Source: Aeromonas fluvialis
GTDB lineage: Bacteria > Pseudomonadota > Gammaproteobacteria > Enterobacterales > Aeromonadaceae
DNA length: 64,000 bases
Direction of reading: 5' to 3'
NCBI RefSeq assembly: GCF_000819885.1
Contig: NZ_CDBO01000034.1
Span: forward strand, 555-64,554
This document shows positions 36,516-46,158 of this stretch, piece by piece (position 1 is the first letter of the stretch; each line of letters opens with the position of its first letter). The notes beneath the pieces are model-generated. The model had not been told where the DNA came from and did no database searches. It worked only from the letters and a program-made list of their open reading frames with translations. The translations under genes were made by a program, and so were the position numbers.

Positions 36516-37451
36516 TTGGACAAGATATTTATCGATGAGGTGGTTGCCGAGATGCACACCATCCAGGACATGTTGCGCTGGGCCATGAGTCGTTTCAACG
36601 ACGCCGGGATTTTTTACGGTCATGGAACCGACAACGCCTGGGATGAAGCCGTGCAACTGGTACTGCCCGCGTTGCATCTGCCGCCGGACGTTGATCCCGC
36701 CATGCGCCACTCCCGTCTCACCAGCAGCGAACGTCACCGTATCGCCGAGCTGATTATCCGTCGGGTACAGGAGCGTATCCCAGCCGCCTACCTGACCAAC
36801 AAGGCCTGGTATGCCGGTTGGGAGTTCTACGTGGACGAGCGGGTGCTCATCCCCCGTTCCCCCATTGCCGAGATGGTGGCCAATCGCTTCGCGCCCTTCC
36901 TCAAACATGAACCGACCCGGATCATGGACTTGTGCACCGGCTCCGGCTGCATCGCCATCATCATGGCTCACGAGTTCCCGCAAGCGGAAGTGGATGCCAT
37001 CGACATCAGCATCGATGCGCTGAACGTGGCCGAGCGCAACATCAACGATCACGGGTTGGAGCAGCAGGTCATTCCGATCCGCTCCGATCTGTTCCGCGAT
37101 CTGCCGGCCGGCGACAAATACGATCTCATCGTCTCCAATCCGCCCTATGTGGACTCCGAAGATATGTCGGATCTGCCGGACGAGTTCCGTCACGAGCCCG
37201 AGCTGGCGCTGGCGTCCGGCTCTGACGGTCTCAAGCTCACCAAGCGTCTGCTGGCCCATGCGGCCGACTTCCTTAAGGATAACGGCGTGCTGGTGGTCGA
37301 AGTGGGCAACAGCATGATCCATCTGGAAGCCCAGTTCCCCGAGATCCCCTTCACCTGGGTTGAATTCGAAAACGGCGGCCACGGCGTCTTTGTGATGACC
37401 CGTGACGAGCTGGTGCAGTATCAGGATCATTTCGCCATCTACAAGAACTAA
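36516..37451 (+). CDS. prmB: Ribosomal protein L3 N5-glutamine methyltransferase PrmB
   Basis: A 311-residue methyltransferase. The SAM motif is [13 protein letters not shown], and VSNPPYVD is the NPPY catalytic motif that contacts the glutamine side chain. I place the start at TTG 36516, five bases after GGAGG, because the following [21 protein letters not shown] aligns from residue 2 with E. coli PrmB (310 aa). An upstream in-frame ATG at 36432 would add 28 residues that overlap smrB and match nothing. PrmB methylates L3 during large-subunit assembly. It is followed by aroC 12 bases later. Confidence 0.94.
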   Translation: MDKIFIDEVVAEMHTIQDMLRWAMSRFNDAGIFYGHGTDNAWDEAVQLVLPALHLPPDVDPAMRHSRLTSSERHRIAELIIRRVQERIPAAYLTNKAWYAGWEFYVDERVLIPRSPIAEMVANRFAPFLKHEPTRIMDLCTGSGCIAIIMAHEFPQAEVDAIDISIDALNVAERNINDHGLEQQVIPIRSDLFRDLPAGDKYDLIVSNPPYVDSEDMSDLPDEFRHEPELALASGSDGLKLTKRLLAHAADFLKDNGVLVVEVGNSMIHLEAQFPEIPFTWVEFENGGHGVFVMTRDELVQYQDHFAIYKN

Positions 37452-37463
37452 GCAGGAGCGCGC

Positions 37464-38552
37464 ATGGCAGGGAACAGTTTTGGTCAACTCTTTCGGGTCA
37501 CCACCTTTGGCGAGAGCCACGGCCTGGCGCTGGGCGCAGTGGTCGATGGTTGCCCGCCGGGGCTCGAGATAAGCGAGGCGGATCTGCAGGGGGATCTGGA
37601 TCGGCGCAAGCCCGGCACCTCCCGCTACACCACGCCGCGCCGCGAGCCGGACGAGGTGAAGATCCTCTCCGGGGTGTTTGAGGGCAAGACCACCGGCACC
37701 TCCATCGGGCTGCTCATCGAGAATACCGATCAGCGCTCCAAGGATTACTCAGACATCAAGGATCTGTTCCGGCCGGGTCATGCTGACTACACCTACCACC
37801 AGAAGTATGGTCAGCGCGACTATCGCGGCGGCGGTCGCTCCTCTGCCCGTGAGACCGCGATGCGGGTGGCGGCGGGGGCCATCGCCAAGAAGTACCTCAA
37901 ACAGGTGCACGGCATCGAGATCACCGGTTTTCTCTCCCAGCTTGGCCCCATCAAGGCCGAGGCGTTTGACGCGGCGCAGATCGAGCAGAACCCCTTCTTC
38001 TTCCCCGATGCGGGCAAGCTGGAGGAACTCGATCAATACATGCGCGACCTGAAGAAAGAGGGCAACAGTATCGGTGCCAAGGTGCAGGTCATTGCGCGCA
38101 ATGTGCCGGTGGGCCTTGGTGAGCCGGTGTTTGACCGCCTCGATGCCGACATCGCTCACGCCATGATGGGCATCAATGCGGTGAAAGGGGTGGAGATCGG
38201 TGACGGCTTTGCGGTGGTGGAGCAAAAAGGCTCCGAGCATCGCGACGAGATGACCCCGGCAGGCTTTGCCAGCAACCATGCGGGCGGCATTCTGGGTGGG
38301 ATCTCGTCAGGTCAGGATATTGTGGTGAGCATGGCGCTCAAGCCCACCTCCAGCATCACGGTGCCGGGCAAGACCATCAATACCGAAGGCGAGGCTATCG
38401 AGATGATCACCAAAGGGCGTCACGACCCTTGCGTTGGTATCCGCGCCGTGCCCATCGCCGAAGCCATGCTGGCACTGGTGTTGATGGATCACCTGCTGCG
38501 TCACCGCGCCCAGAATCAGGGGGTGCTGACCCATACCCCGCAGCTGCGTTAA
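37464..38552 (+). CDS. aroC: Chorismate synthase
   Basis: A 362-residue enzyme catalysing the last step of the shikimate pathway, EPSP to chorismate, with reduced FMN. All three signatures are present: [19 protein letters not shown] (about 17-35), [20 protein letters not shown] (about 122-141) and [17 protein letters not shown] near the C-terminus. It follows prmB with AGGAG before the ATG. Its product feeds pabB, encoded 6 kb away. Confidence 0.97.
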   Translation: MAGNSFGQLFRVTTFGESHGLALGAVVDGCPPGLEISEADLQGDLDRRKPGTSRYTTPRREPDEVKILSGVFEGKTTGTSIGLLIENTDQRSKDYSDIKDLFRPGHADYTYHQKYGQRDYRGGGRSSARETAMRVAAGAIAKKYLKQVHGIEITGFLSQLGPIKAEAFDAAQIEQNPFFFPDAGKLEELDQYMRDLKKEGNSIGAKVQVIARNVPVGLGEPVFDRLDADIAHAMMGINAVKGVEIGDGFAVVEQKGSEHRDEMTPAGFASNHAGGILGGISSGQDIVVSMALKPTSSITVPGKTINTEGEAIEMITKGRHDPCVGIRAVPIAEAMLALVLMDHLLRHRAQNQGVLTHTPQLR

Positions 38553-38586
38553 AGGGTGTGATGGGCTCGTGGCTGAGGCCATGATC

Positions 38587-38614
38587 AATAAGGCGACCCC
38601 AGGGTCGCCTTATT
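38587..38614 (+). terminator. Terminator of prmB-aroC
   Basis: AATAAGGCGACC (38587-38598), CCAG loop, GGTCGCCTTATT (38603-38614): 12 pairs. Confidence 0.9.
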
Positions 38615-38875
38615 ATTACCGCGCGTCCTTGTTTGCCAAAAAAGGCCCAAGGCGGGCATCAGTCAGTTGTTTATCCACCGTGCTGGGAGGAATGTCACAT
38701 TTTTCTCGTTTATCCCGGGCAACTCCGTTAGACTGCGCCTCTATTCTTTCCCCTTTGCTCTGCTCCCCGGGGAAATCGTTGTTTTCTCAATAGGCCCAGA
38801 TCTTGTGAGATGGCATCGGCTCAGCAGAGGAGCCCCACCACAAATCCCCGGCGCCCCTATCTCTAGCAGGTAATT
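38615..38875 (+). promoter_or_regulatory. Upstream region and probable long leader of rhlE
   Basis: TTAGACT at about 38728 resembles a -10 element, which would give a leader of about 140 nt. The leader contains a five-pair hairpin, GGCTC (38818-38822) with GAGCC (38830-38834). Long leaders are common on cold-induced DEAD-box genes, but no cold-shock motif is recognised. Confidence 0.3.
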
Positions 38876-40282
38876 ATGAGTTTTACTTCCCTCGGTCTGG
38901 CCGAACCCTTGTTGCGTGCCGTTGCCGAGCAAGGCTACGACACCCCGTCTCCCATTCAGCAGCAAGCGATCCCCGCCGTTCTGGCTGGCCGCGATCTGAT
39001 GGCGGCGGCCCAAACAGGGACCGGCAAGACCGCAGGCTTTACCCTGCCGATGCTGCAACGTCTGATGGAGAGCAAGCGTAAGGTGTCTCCGAACCGTATT
39101 CGTGCGCTGGTGCTGACCCCGACTCGCGAGTTGGCCGCCCAGGTGGGCGAGAGCGTGCGTAACTACGGCAAACACCTGCCGATGCGCAGCCACGTCGTGT
39201 TCGGCGGCGTCAGCATCAATCCGCAGATGATGGCGACTCGCCGTGGTCTGGACGTGCTGGTGGCCTGTCCTGGCCGCCTGATGGATCTCTACAACCAGAA
39301 TGCCGTCAAGTTTGACGAAGTGGAGATCCTGGTACTGGACGAAGCGGATCGCATGCTCGACATGGGCTTTATCCGCGACATCCGCAAGATCCTGGCCCTG
39401 ATGCCGAAGAAGCGCCAGAACCTGCTCTTCTCCGCCACCTTCGCCGATGAAATTCGCGAGCTGGCCACTGGCCTGCTGGACAACCCGGCTGTCATTGAAG
39501 TCGCCCCGCGCAACAGCACCGCCGAGCGTATCGAGCAGCTGGTGCACCCGTGCGACAAGGCCAACAAGATTGCCCTGCTGAGCCACCTGATCTCCAGCAA
39601 CAACTGGCAGCAGGTGCTGGTCTTTACCCGTACCAAGCACATCGCCAATCGCGTTGCCGAGAAGCTTGAAAAAGACGGCATCAGTGCTGCCGCCATTCAC
39701 GGCAACAAGAGCCAGGGTGCCCGTACCCGCGCACTGGCCGGTTTCAAGGATGGCAGTGTGCGCGTCATGGTGGCGACCGACATCGCCGCCCGCGGCCTCG
39801 ACATCGACAAGTTGCCGCAAGTGGTGAACTTCGAACTGCCCAACGTGGCGGAAGATTACGTTCACCGCATCGGTCGTACCGGCCGTGCTGGCGCCGCCGG
39901 TCATGCTATCTCCCTGGTAGCGGCCGACGAGGGCAAGCTTATCAAGGCGATCGAGCGCCTGACCAAGCAGAATATTCCCTGCGAGCAGGTGGCGGGCTTT
40001 GAAGCCTCCCGCGAGACGCTCGATAACATAAGCCGTGGTATCGGCGCGCCGCTGCGCAAAGAGCCCCGTGATCCGAGCGAGCAGCGCCGTGCGCCCCGTC
40101 CGCAAGGTCAAGGGCAGCGTCAGGGCGCCGGTCGTTCCGGCAATGGCGCCGGTGGTAACGGTGGTGGCAATCGCGGTGGCAACGGCGGCAAGCCCAAGCC
40201 CCAGGGGGGTCAGCGTCCGGCCGAGGGCGCTGCCAAACCGGCTCAGGCCCGTCGCCCCCGTCGTTCCAGTCACAACCAGTAA
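38876..40282 (+). CDS. rhlE: DEAD-box RNA helicase RhlE
   Basis: A 468-residue helicase. Motifs in order: Q motif ([10 protein letters not shown]), Walker [10 protein letters not shown] (about 44-52), [14 protein letters not shown]-like ACPGR, DEAD at about 153, SAT (FSATF), then ARGLDI and [10 protein letters not shown] in the second domain. From about residue 390 there is a basic low-complexity tail rich in Gly, Asn, Gln and Arg, an RNA-binding extension seen in RhlE relatives. It unwinds short RNA duplexes and acts in ribosome assembly and RNA decay. Single-gene unit. Confidence 0.94.
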   Translation: MSFTSLGLAEPLLRAVAEQGYDTPSPIQQQAIPAVLAGRDLMAAAQTGTGKTAGFTLPMLQRLMESKRKVSPNRIRALVLTPTRELAAQVGESVRNYGKHLPMRSHVVFGGVSINPQMMATRRGLDVLVACPGRLMDLYNQNAVKFDEVEILVLDEADRMLDMGFIRDIRKILALMPKKRQNLLFSATFADEIRELATGLLDNPAVIEVAPRNSTAERIEQLVHPCDKANKIALLSHLISSNNWQQVLVFTRTKHIANRVAEKLEKDGISAAAIHGNKSQGARTRALAGFKDGSVRVMVATDIAARGLDIDKLPQVVNFELPNVAEDYVHRIGRTGRAGAAGHAISLVAADEGKLIKAIERLTKQNIPCEQVAGFEASRETLDNISRGIGAPLRKEPRDPSEQRRAPRPQGQGQRQGAGRSGNGAGGNGGGNRGGNGGKPKPQGGQRPAEGAAKPAQARRPRRSSHNQ

Positions 40283-40323
40283 GCGGCTCGGGAGCTTGTC
40301 TCCCCAGCTGTACGGTTGACTGA

Positions 40324-40352
40324 AAAAGCCCTGCCAATCTGGCAGGGCTTTT
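40324..40352 (+). terminator. Terminator of rhlE
   Basis: AAAAGCCCTGCC, AATCT loop, GGCAGGGCTTTT: 12 pairs with a T-rich end. Confidence 0.93.
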
Positions 40353-40403
40353 CTATTTCCGGTAGATAGGGTCTTGGTGGGATAGCGGTTTGCCGGCAAA
40401 ACG

Positions 40404-40790
40404 TCAGGGGAGCAGTGCCGTGATCAGGAGATGGGCCGCGCTCATCAGGATCACCGTGAAGGTCAGCCCCATTCCCGCCACCCGGTAGCGGAAGTTCTCC
40501 GGCGTGCGGCTCATGCCAAAGGCGTGACAGACGCGACCAAGCAACAGCCCACTCCCCAGCAGATGGACGAGCCAGGGGGACTGGCTGGTGGCTTCGACAA
40601 AGTAGATGAGCAGCAGGGCGAGGGGGACATACTCGGCAAAATTGGCATGCACCCGCATGGCGCGCAGCATGGCGGGATCATCCCCGTGTCCCAGCGCCAC
40701 CTTGCGGCTATGGCGGGTACGAATGGTTCGAATGCTCAGCAACACAAACAGCAAGGCGAGCAGGGCCGCGTAAACAGGCAGTATGATCAT
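40404..40790 (-). CDS. MAPEG family membrane protein
   Basis: A 128-residue protein with four membrane helices. The conserved MAPEG block AMRVHANFAEYVPLALLLIYFVE (about 46-68) is clear, and RVCHAFGMSR follows near 88-97. MAPEG proteins include eicosanoid and glutathione-metabolising enzymes; bacterial members such as YecN have no settled role. I chose the ATG at 40790, since the 39 residues that could be added upstream are polar and unlike the family. Confidence 0.88.
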   Translation of the reverse strand: MIILPVYAALLALLFVLLSIRTIRTRHSRKVALGHGDDPAMLRAMRVHANFAEYVPLALLLIYFVEATSQSPWLVHLLGSGLLLGRVCHAFGMSRTPENFRYRVAGMGLTFTVILMSAAHLLITALLP

Positions 40791-40936
40791 GGTATCTGGC
40801 TCCCGGTGTGATGATGTCGAGTCGCCAGTGACTTGATTGATATTGCATGGCGTCTCAATGGGTTGCCTCTGAGGGTAGCAGTCATCTGTACCAGATTGAC
40901 CCGTCATATCGCGATGTTGCGAACGTTATACCGACC

Positions 40937-40984
40937 TAATAGCAAAAGCCCCACCCATATCCATTGGCGGGGCTTTTGCTATTA
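40937..40984 (-). terminator. Terminator of tyrP
   Basis: TAATAGCAAAAGCCCC (40937-40952) pairs perfectly with GGGGCTTTTGCTATTA (40969-40984), 16 pairs around a 16-base loop. It lies 23 bases past the tyrP stop; the T-rich part lies within the stem. Confidence 0.75.
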
Positions 40985-41007
40985 GGGGCATTGAATTGCG
41001 GTCAGCA

Positions 41008-42201
41008 TTAGAGCGCGGGCAGCATTCCGAGGCTGACGCTGACCTGTACGCCGACAATCAGCACACCCATGGCGGCGGCCAGTCCCAGTGCTACTACGCC
41101 ACCCGGGGCGCGGTAGTGGTGGGCTGGCGTCTGTTTGCGGCTCTGCCATACCAGTGCCACCGGCAACAGTACCGCGAGGATCGCCAGCGCAATGGCGGCG
41201 TAGCCAAGCGCCATGATAAAGCCCTGCGGGAAGTAGAGGGCAAACAGCAGGGGGGGCACAAAGGTGATAAGACCTGTCTGGGTGCGGCCCTGCCAGTTGT
41301 TCTTGCGGCGCGTCACCTTGGCCATAAAGTCGAACAGTCCCAGCGTCACCCCGAGGAAGGAGGTGGCGAGCGCCAGATCGGCAAACAGGTGCATCGCCTG
41401 ATTAAACGCAGGCCAGCTCACCAGCTTGCCGATGTTGGCCAGCAGGCTGTCCAGCGCGCCACCGGTTTGCAGCAGGGCTTGCTGGCCGAGCAGACCGAGG
41501 ATCGCTACCTGCCACAGCACGTACAGGATCAGCGGCAGGGCAGAGCCCCAGACAAAGACCCGGCGCAGCTGCTTGGGGCAGTCACCAAGGTAGAGCATTA
41601 TGCTCGGAATGGAGCCATGAAAGCCGAACGAGGTGAAGATCACCGGCAGGCCCGCCAGCAACAAGCCCTGACCCAGCGGCATGGAGAGCAGGTGCTGCCC
41701 TTCGGCGCGCGGCAGCAGCAGTGCCAACACCGCCACCATGATCACCAGTTTGACGGTGAACATCAGCCGGTTGAGGTAATCCACCGAGCGGGTGCCGACG
41801 CAGACCATGCCGCCAAACAGCAAGGTAAAGGCCCAAGCGGCTTGCTCCTGGGTCAGGGTCATGCCCGCATCGACCAGCGCCTGTACCAGCAGGCTGCTGC
41901 CGCCGCTGATGTAGGCCGAAGCCAGCGAGTAGAACAGCATCAGGATACAGAAGGAGGCGATGCGCTTGCCCCAAGGGCCGAGCAGATGATCCGCCAGCTG
42001 GTGCAGGTACCACTTGCCGGTGTTGAGGCTGGCCTCTACTTGCAACATGGCGGTGAAGGCCATCAGGGCCCAGAGGCCGACCATCAGCAGCAGGGTGGCG
42101 GGGCCGCCAAGGGAGGAGGAGGCCAGCGGCAGGGCCAGCATGCCGGCCCCTATGGTGGTGCCGGCAATCAACAGCGTACAACCCAGGGTTTTGGTATTCA
42201 T
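41008..42201 (-). CDS. tyrP: Aromatic amino acid transporter, TyrP type
   Basis: A 397-residue permease with 11 predicted helices. TLGCTLLIAGTTIGAGMLALPLA (about 5-27) is the signature of the Mtr/TnaB/TyrP family; FTSFGFHGSIPSIMLYLG (about 190-207) is a second conserved block. These proteins import tyrosine, tryptophan or phenylalanine with protons. I prefer the ATG at 42201 (MNTKTLG), which has GGATGG upstream; an ATG three codons earlier (42210) is possible. A TyrR-like box about 160 bases upstream supports tyrosine. Confidence 0.9.
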   Translation of the reverse strand: MNTKTLGCTLLIAGTTIGAGMLALPLASSSLGGPATLLLMVGLWALMAFTAMLQVEASLNTGKWYLHQLADHLLGPWGKRIASFCILMLFYSLASAYISGGSSLLVQALVDAGMTLTQEQAAWAFTLLFGGMVCVGTRSVDYLNRLMFTVKLVIMVAVLALLLPRAEGQHLLSMPLGQGLLLAGLPVIFTSFGFHGSIPSIMLYLGDCPKQLRRVFVWGSALPLILYVLWQVAILGLLGQQALLQTGGALDSLLANIGKLVSWPAFNQAMHLFADLALATSFLGVTLGLFDFMAKVTRRKNNWQGRTQTGLITFVPPLLFALYFPQGFIMALGYAAIALAILAVLLPVALVWQSRKQTPAHHYRAPGGVVALGLAAAMGVLIVGVQVSVSLGMLPAL

Positions 42202-42360
42202 GTTATCCATCCGAACGTAGCGGTGTCAGTGCAAACAGGCGATGTCAGCAGTGACGTCAACAAGAGGGGGCAAATTGGCGTTATCAGCAGGCGCCTCCGG
42301 GGATAGGGCCGGAGGCTAGCAATATCGGAACGGGAACATCTGTACCTAAAACCTGTCACT

Positions 42361-42378
42361 TGTAAAAGATGGTTGCCA
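42361..42378. promoter_or_regulatory. TyrR-like box upstream of tyrP
   Basis: TGTAAA-N6-TTGCCA fits the TyrR consensus TGTAAA-N6-TTTACA with two mismatches. It is 160 bases before the start codon. The rest of the 557-base gap 42202-42758 shows no gene. Confidence 0.45.
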
Positions 42379-42670
42379 CGTTAGCGGATCAAAATAGCGG
42401 AAACAACCCCTTTTAGACGGATCTTGTGCTGGTATGTGGCATTAAGTGGAAATAAATGATGACAGTGGTGACTAATTGCAGAAAAATGCGCCGAAATAAC
42501 GACTGACAAGGGGCCAATGCATAAAGATAAGTCAAGTGGCAGCAGCACGGATAGGGGAACGAGGAAGGCGTTGTATTGACGTTGAGGGGCAAAAGGGGTG
42601 TGGAGGCCGGTTGCTTAGTCGGTCAGACGGGAAGAGAAAGCCAAGCGGGCGGGTAGGGTTATGGGGATAA

Positions 42671-42704
42671 ACAATAAGGCTGCCAATCCTGGCAGACTTA
42701 TTGT
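42671..42704 (-). terminator. Terminator-like hairpin after cra
   Basis: ACAATAAG and CTGCCA pair with TGGCAG and CTTATTGT around an ATCC loop, with one G-A mismatch. It lies 54 bases past the cra stop. The following bases on the minus strand are T-rich. Confidence 0.65.
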
Positions 42705-42758
42705 CATCTGTTCTCTTTACCCATCGATTGCCAGCAAACAGGGTCTGTTGCGGTCAGG

Positions 42759-43754
42759 TTAGCGGCGGCGTTTGAGGGTGCGGCTCACATAGTGCAGGCC
42801 GTTCTGGTATTCGCCGTTCACCGCCTTGAGCGCCAGCTCCAGCGCCTGGCTCGCCAGTGCATCATGCTGCTGGGGCAGGGAGTTGATGCCAAAGGGGAGA
42901 AAGTCGAGCAGCCGATCGTCCCCGAAGGTGGCCATGGCGAGCTGGCTCATATTGGTCTCTTGTTCCAACTCTAACTCCAGCAAGTAATCGAGCACCCCCT
43001 CCATCAGGATATAGGAAGTAGTGATCAGCGCTTCGGGCAACTGGCCCAGCTGCTGGTGCAGATCCTTGATCAGGCGATACCCCTCAAGGCGGGAGAAGTG
43101 ATCCCCCTCGCACAGATGGCGAGTCGCGCTATGACTGGCGACCGCCTGCTCGAAACCCGCTTTGCGCTCCTGACTGATCGTGAGTGCTGGCAGCGCGGTG
43201 ATCAAGGCGATATGGCGCAAGGTCGGGGTGAGCAGGGAGCTGGTGAGATCAAAGCTCGCTTTCTCGTTTTCACTGGCGACGGTGACGAACTTGTCGGCGG
43301 CCATCGCCCGGTCGATGGCGAGGATCTGGCTGCCTTGTGCCTGCAATTTGCCGTAGAAGGGGTCGTCTGGCGGCAGGCAGCTGGCCACCAGCAGGGCATC
43401 CACATGGCGGCTTACCAGCATCTGGGCCAGCTCTTTTTCGGTGGCGGGTTCATCTTCCGAGCAGACGATGAGCAGCTGATAGCCCTGCGCCCGCGCCCCC
43501 TGTTCCAGCCGCTTGGCCAACTTGGCGTAACTGGCGTTCTCAAGGTCGGGCAGGATAAAGCCGAGGGTCTTGGTCTGGCCACCACGCAGGGAGGCGGCGC
43601 GGCTGTCAGGCTGGTAGTTATGGGCGGTGACAACGGCCATCACCTTGTCGCGGGTGGCCTGGCTGATGCGGTATTGGTCGGCCTTGCCATTGATCACATA
43701 GCTTGCCGTGGTGCGCGAGACACCGGCGAGGGCGGCGATTTCATCCAGTTTCAT
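42759..43754 (-). CDS. cra: Catabolite repressor/activator Cra (FruR)
   Basis: A 331-residue LacI-family regulator. The N-terminal helix-turn-helix and hinge (MKLDEIAALAGVSRTTASYVINGKADQYRIS) match Cra nearly residue for residue, including the TTASYVINGKA recognition helix. The C-terminal domain binds fructose 1-phosphate, which releases DNA. I chose the ATG at 43754 to match E. coli; the adjacent ATG at 43757 would add one Met. It is divergent from fruBKA, with two Cra sites between, so it should repress that operon and probably itself. Confidence 0.95.
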   Translation of the reverse strand: MKLDEIAALAGVSRTTASYVINGKADQYRISQATRDKVMAVVTAHNYQPDSRAASLRGGQTKTLGFILPDLENASYAKLAKRLEQGARAQGYQLLIVCSEDEPATEKELAQMLVSRHVDALLVASCLPPDDPFYGKLQAQGSQILAIDRAMAADKFVTVASENEKASFDLTSSLLTPTLRHIALITALPALTISQERKAGFEQAVASHSATRHLCEGDHFSRLEGYRLIKDLHQQLGQLPEALITTSYILMEGVLDYLLELELEQETNMSQLAMATFGDDRLLDFLPFGINSLPQQHDALASQALELALKAVNGEYQNGLHYVSRTLKRRR

Positions 43755-43869
43755 CATATTGGCTCTGTTTGAGTTGCAAGGCCCACGGTCACAGCCGGGT
43801 GAGGGCACCGAAAAGTGTGCGCGGGATCATATCATTGAAAAGCACTCTTTGTGGGTACTTGATCAATTG

Positions 43870-43884
43870 GCTGAAACGATTCAG
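43870..43884. promoter_or_regulatory. Cra operator 1
   Basis: GCTGAAACGATTCAG holds the Cra core TGAAACGATTCA (43872-43883), close to the consensus TGAAWCGWTTCA. Confidence 0.8.
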
Positions 43885-43895
43885 TCTGAGTGTAA

Positions 43896-43910
43896 GTGAA
43901 ACGATTCAGC
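43896..43910. promoter_or_regulatory. Cra operator 2
   Basis: GTGAAACGATTCAGC repeats the same 12-base core (43897-43908), with centres 25 bp from operator 1. Two same-face sites in the cra-fruB gap indicate cooperative repression of fruBKA. Confidence 0.8.
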
Positions 43911-43950
43911 CTGTCAGCAACGAAGAGACCCAGTGGCCTGAAAATCGGGC

Positions 43951-43976
43951 CCCGATCACAGTGAACCGTGATCGGG
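43951..43976 (+). other. Hairpin in the fruB leader
   Basis: CCCGATCAC and GTGATCGGG form nine pairs over an 8-base loop, 78 bases before the fruB start. A second short hairpin (CCGGC-GCA-GCCGG, 44022-44034) precedes the ribosome site. The first is followed by TCTATTG, not a T-run, so attenuation is only a possibility. Confidence 0.5.
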
Positions 43977-44053
43977 TCTATTGTCAGCTGGCGAGTTACC
44001 CGAATGTTCAATTGTGACGTACCGGCGCAGCCGGAACCTGATGGAGAGTCTCT

Positions 44054-45169
44054 ATGTTGAAGTTGACGCGAGAGCAGATCTTGCTGGGACAGTCGGTGGC
44101 GACCAAGTCTGACGCCATTGCCCTGCTGGCAGGCAAACTGACCGAAGCCGGTCTGGTGGAAGCGGGCTATGTCGATGGGATGCTGGCCCGTGAAGCGCAG
44201 CATGCCACCTACCTTGGCAGCGGCATCGCCATTCCCCACGGTACCACCGACACCCGCCATCTGGTGAAGAGCACCGGCGTCATGGTGGCCCAGTTCCCCC
44301 AGGGTATCGAGTGGGATGAGGGGCAGATCGCCTATGTCGCCATCGGGATTGCCGCCAAGTCCGACGAACATCTGGGCATTTTGCGCCAGCTCACCCATGT
44401 GCTGGGTGACGAGCAGGCGGCTGCCCAGCTCAAAGAGGCCACCGATGCCGACACCATCATCAACATCCTGACTGGCGCCACTGCCGCCAAAGAGGTGCAA
44501 TACCTGACCTTGGCCGACTTCCCGGCCGATGATCGCGACCAACTGCTGCTGGGAGCCGCCGCCCGCGCCAAATCGGCGGGCTGGGGTGATGCCGCCATGG
44601 TGAGCGCGCTGCTGGCAAGCGAACCCGCCTATCTGGGCGAGGGGATCTGGCTGGCACGGGCCAATGTTCAGCAAACAGCATCGGCCCAGACCGGCTGGGT
44701 GCTGGCCACGCCGAGCAGCGCACTTATGGCAGAGGAGCTGCCGGTCAGTGCCCTGCTGCTGCTGTGCGCCGCCGATACGGGCCATCTGCCGCAACTTGAG
44801 AATCTGGCCAAACTGGCCGCTGCCGGTCAGCTTGCCACGCTGGCAGGCAGCGAGGGGCTTGCCATGCTGCAAGCGGGGCCTGCCAGCGGTCTCTCAGATA
44901 CCTTCACCATCATCAACCCCCACGGGTTGCACGCCCGTCCCGGTGCCATGCTGGTCAAGGTGGCCAAAGAGTTTGCATCCGACATCCGGGTTGCCAATCT
45001 GGATGGCAGCGGCGAAGCGGTCTCCGCGAAGAGCCTGATGAAGGTGATCGGCTTAGGCGTCAAGTGTGGCCATCGTCTGGCGTTTCGCGCCGAAGGACCG
45101 GATGCCGAAGCCGCCCTCAAGGGGATCGGTGAGGCCATTGCCGCCGGTCTGGGCGAAGGGGCGCATTGA
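44054..45169 (+). CDS. fruB: PTS fructose EIIA-HPr fusion FruB (DTP)
   Basis: A 371-residue phosphotransfer protein. The N-terminal EIIA domain (about 1-145) has the phospho-His H62 in [11 protein letters not shown] linker domain follows, and the C-terminal HPr-like domain (about 283-371) has its phospho-His near 293 in [12 protein letters not shown]. FruB takes phosphate from EI and passes it to FruA. It lies behind two Cra operators. The stop overlaps the fruK start in TGATG. Confidence 0.96.
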   Translation: MLKLTREQILLGQSVATKSDAIALLAGKLTEAGLVEAGYVDGMLAREAQHATYLGSGIAIPHGTTDTRHLVKSTGVMVAQFPQGIEWDEGQIAYVAIGIAAKSDEHLGILRQLTHVLGDEQAAAQLKEATDADTIINILTGATAAKEVQYLTLADFPADDRDQLLLGAAARAKSAGWGDAAMVSALLASEPAYLGEGIWLARANVQQTASAQTGWVLATPSSALMAEELPVSALLLLCAADTGHLPQLENLAKLAAAGQLATLAGSEGLAMLQAGPASGLSDTFTIINPHGLHARPGAMLVKVAKEFASDIRVANLDGSGEAVSAKSLMKVIGLGVKCGHRLAFRAEGPDAEAALKGIGEAIAAGLGEGAH

Positions 45170-46158
45170 TGAAGATTGTCACCATTACCCTCAACCCTGC
45201 CCTTGATCTCACCACCCGTCTTGAGGCGATGAGCCTGGGCGAGGTCAATCTGGTGAGCGAGGCCAACCTGCGCGCGGCGGGCAAGGGGATCAACGTCGCC
45301 ATGGTGCTTAAAGATCTGGGCCACGAGGTGGGCGTCACCGGCTGGCTGGGCGCTGACAATGCGCAGAGCTTTGTCTCCCTGTTTGCCGAGCGGGCGCTGG
45401 ATGATCACTTTGTGCGCGTGGCGGGCAGCACCCGCATCAACGTCAAGATTTCCGAGCAGTCCGGTCGGGTCACCGATCTCAACCTGCCGGGGCTCACCAT
45501 CCACCAAGGGGAAGTGAGCGCGCTGGAGCAGGCCATCGACGAGCTGGCAGCACACGCCGAGTGGTTCGTGCTGGCGGGCAGCCTGCCCAAAGGGGTTGCC
45601 CCCGATTACTGCGCCCATCTGATCCGCCTGCTCAAGGCCAAGGGCAAGCAGGTGATCTTCGATTGCAGCGGCGTGGCCCTGAGCGAAGGGATCAAGGCCG
45701 CGCCGACCCTGGTCAAACCCAATCTGGAAGAGCTGAGCCAGTGGGCAGGCCGCCCCATCAAGACCCTGAGCGAGCAGGCCGAGTGTGCCCGTGCGCTGCA
45801 GGCAAGCGGGATCCCCAACGTGGTGATCTCCAATGGCGCAGACGGCCTCATCTGGTTTGGCCCGGATGCGGTCTGGCAGGCCATTCCGCCGCGGATGCAG
45901 GTGGTCAGCACGGTCGGTGCTGGCGACTCGCTGGTCGCCGGTCTCGCCCATGGCCTGAGCCTTGGCTGGGCGCCGGAGCAGACCTTGCGTCTGGCCACCG
46001 CCGTCTCGGCCTTGGCGGTCAGTCAGGTGGCGGTCGGTTTTAGCGATGTCAGTGTGCTCAACCCCTTACTTGAGCAGGTGCGTGTACAGCGTCTGGATCT
46101 GCAGGCACCGGTTCAATGCAATACCCCCTCAATGGAAAACTCAGGAGATGCCCAATGA
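45169..46158 (+). CDS. fruK: 1-phosphofructokinase
   Basis: A 329-residue PfkB-family kinase. TLNPALDLT at the N-terminus, GKGINVAMVLKDLG (about 38-51) and the anion-hole motif TVGAGDSLVAGLAHG (about 247-261, with the catalytic Asp) are all present. It makes fructose 1,6-bisphosphate from fructose 1-phosphate. The start ATG at 45169 shares a base with the fruB stop, and its own stop overlaps fruA in ATGA, so the three genes are translationally coupled. Confidence 0.96.
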   Translation: MKIVTITLNPALDLTTRLEAMSLGEVNLVSEANLRAAGKGINVAMVLKDLGHEVGVTGWLGADNAQSFVSLFAERALDDHFVRVAGSTRINVKISEQSGRVTDLNLPGLTIHQGEVSALEQAIDELAAHAEWFVLAGSLPKGVAPDYCAHLIRLLKAKGKQVIFDCSGVALSEGIKAAPTLVKPNLEELSQWAGRPIKTLSEQAECARALQASGIPNVVISNGADGLIWFGPDAVWQAIPPRMQVVSTVGAGDSLVAGLAHGLSLGWAPEQTLRLATAVSALAVSQVAVGFSDVSVLNPLLEQVRVQRLDLQAPVQCNTPSMENSGDAQ

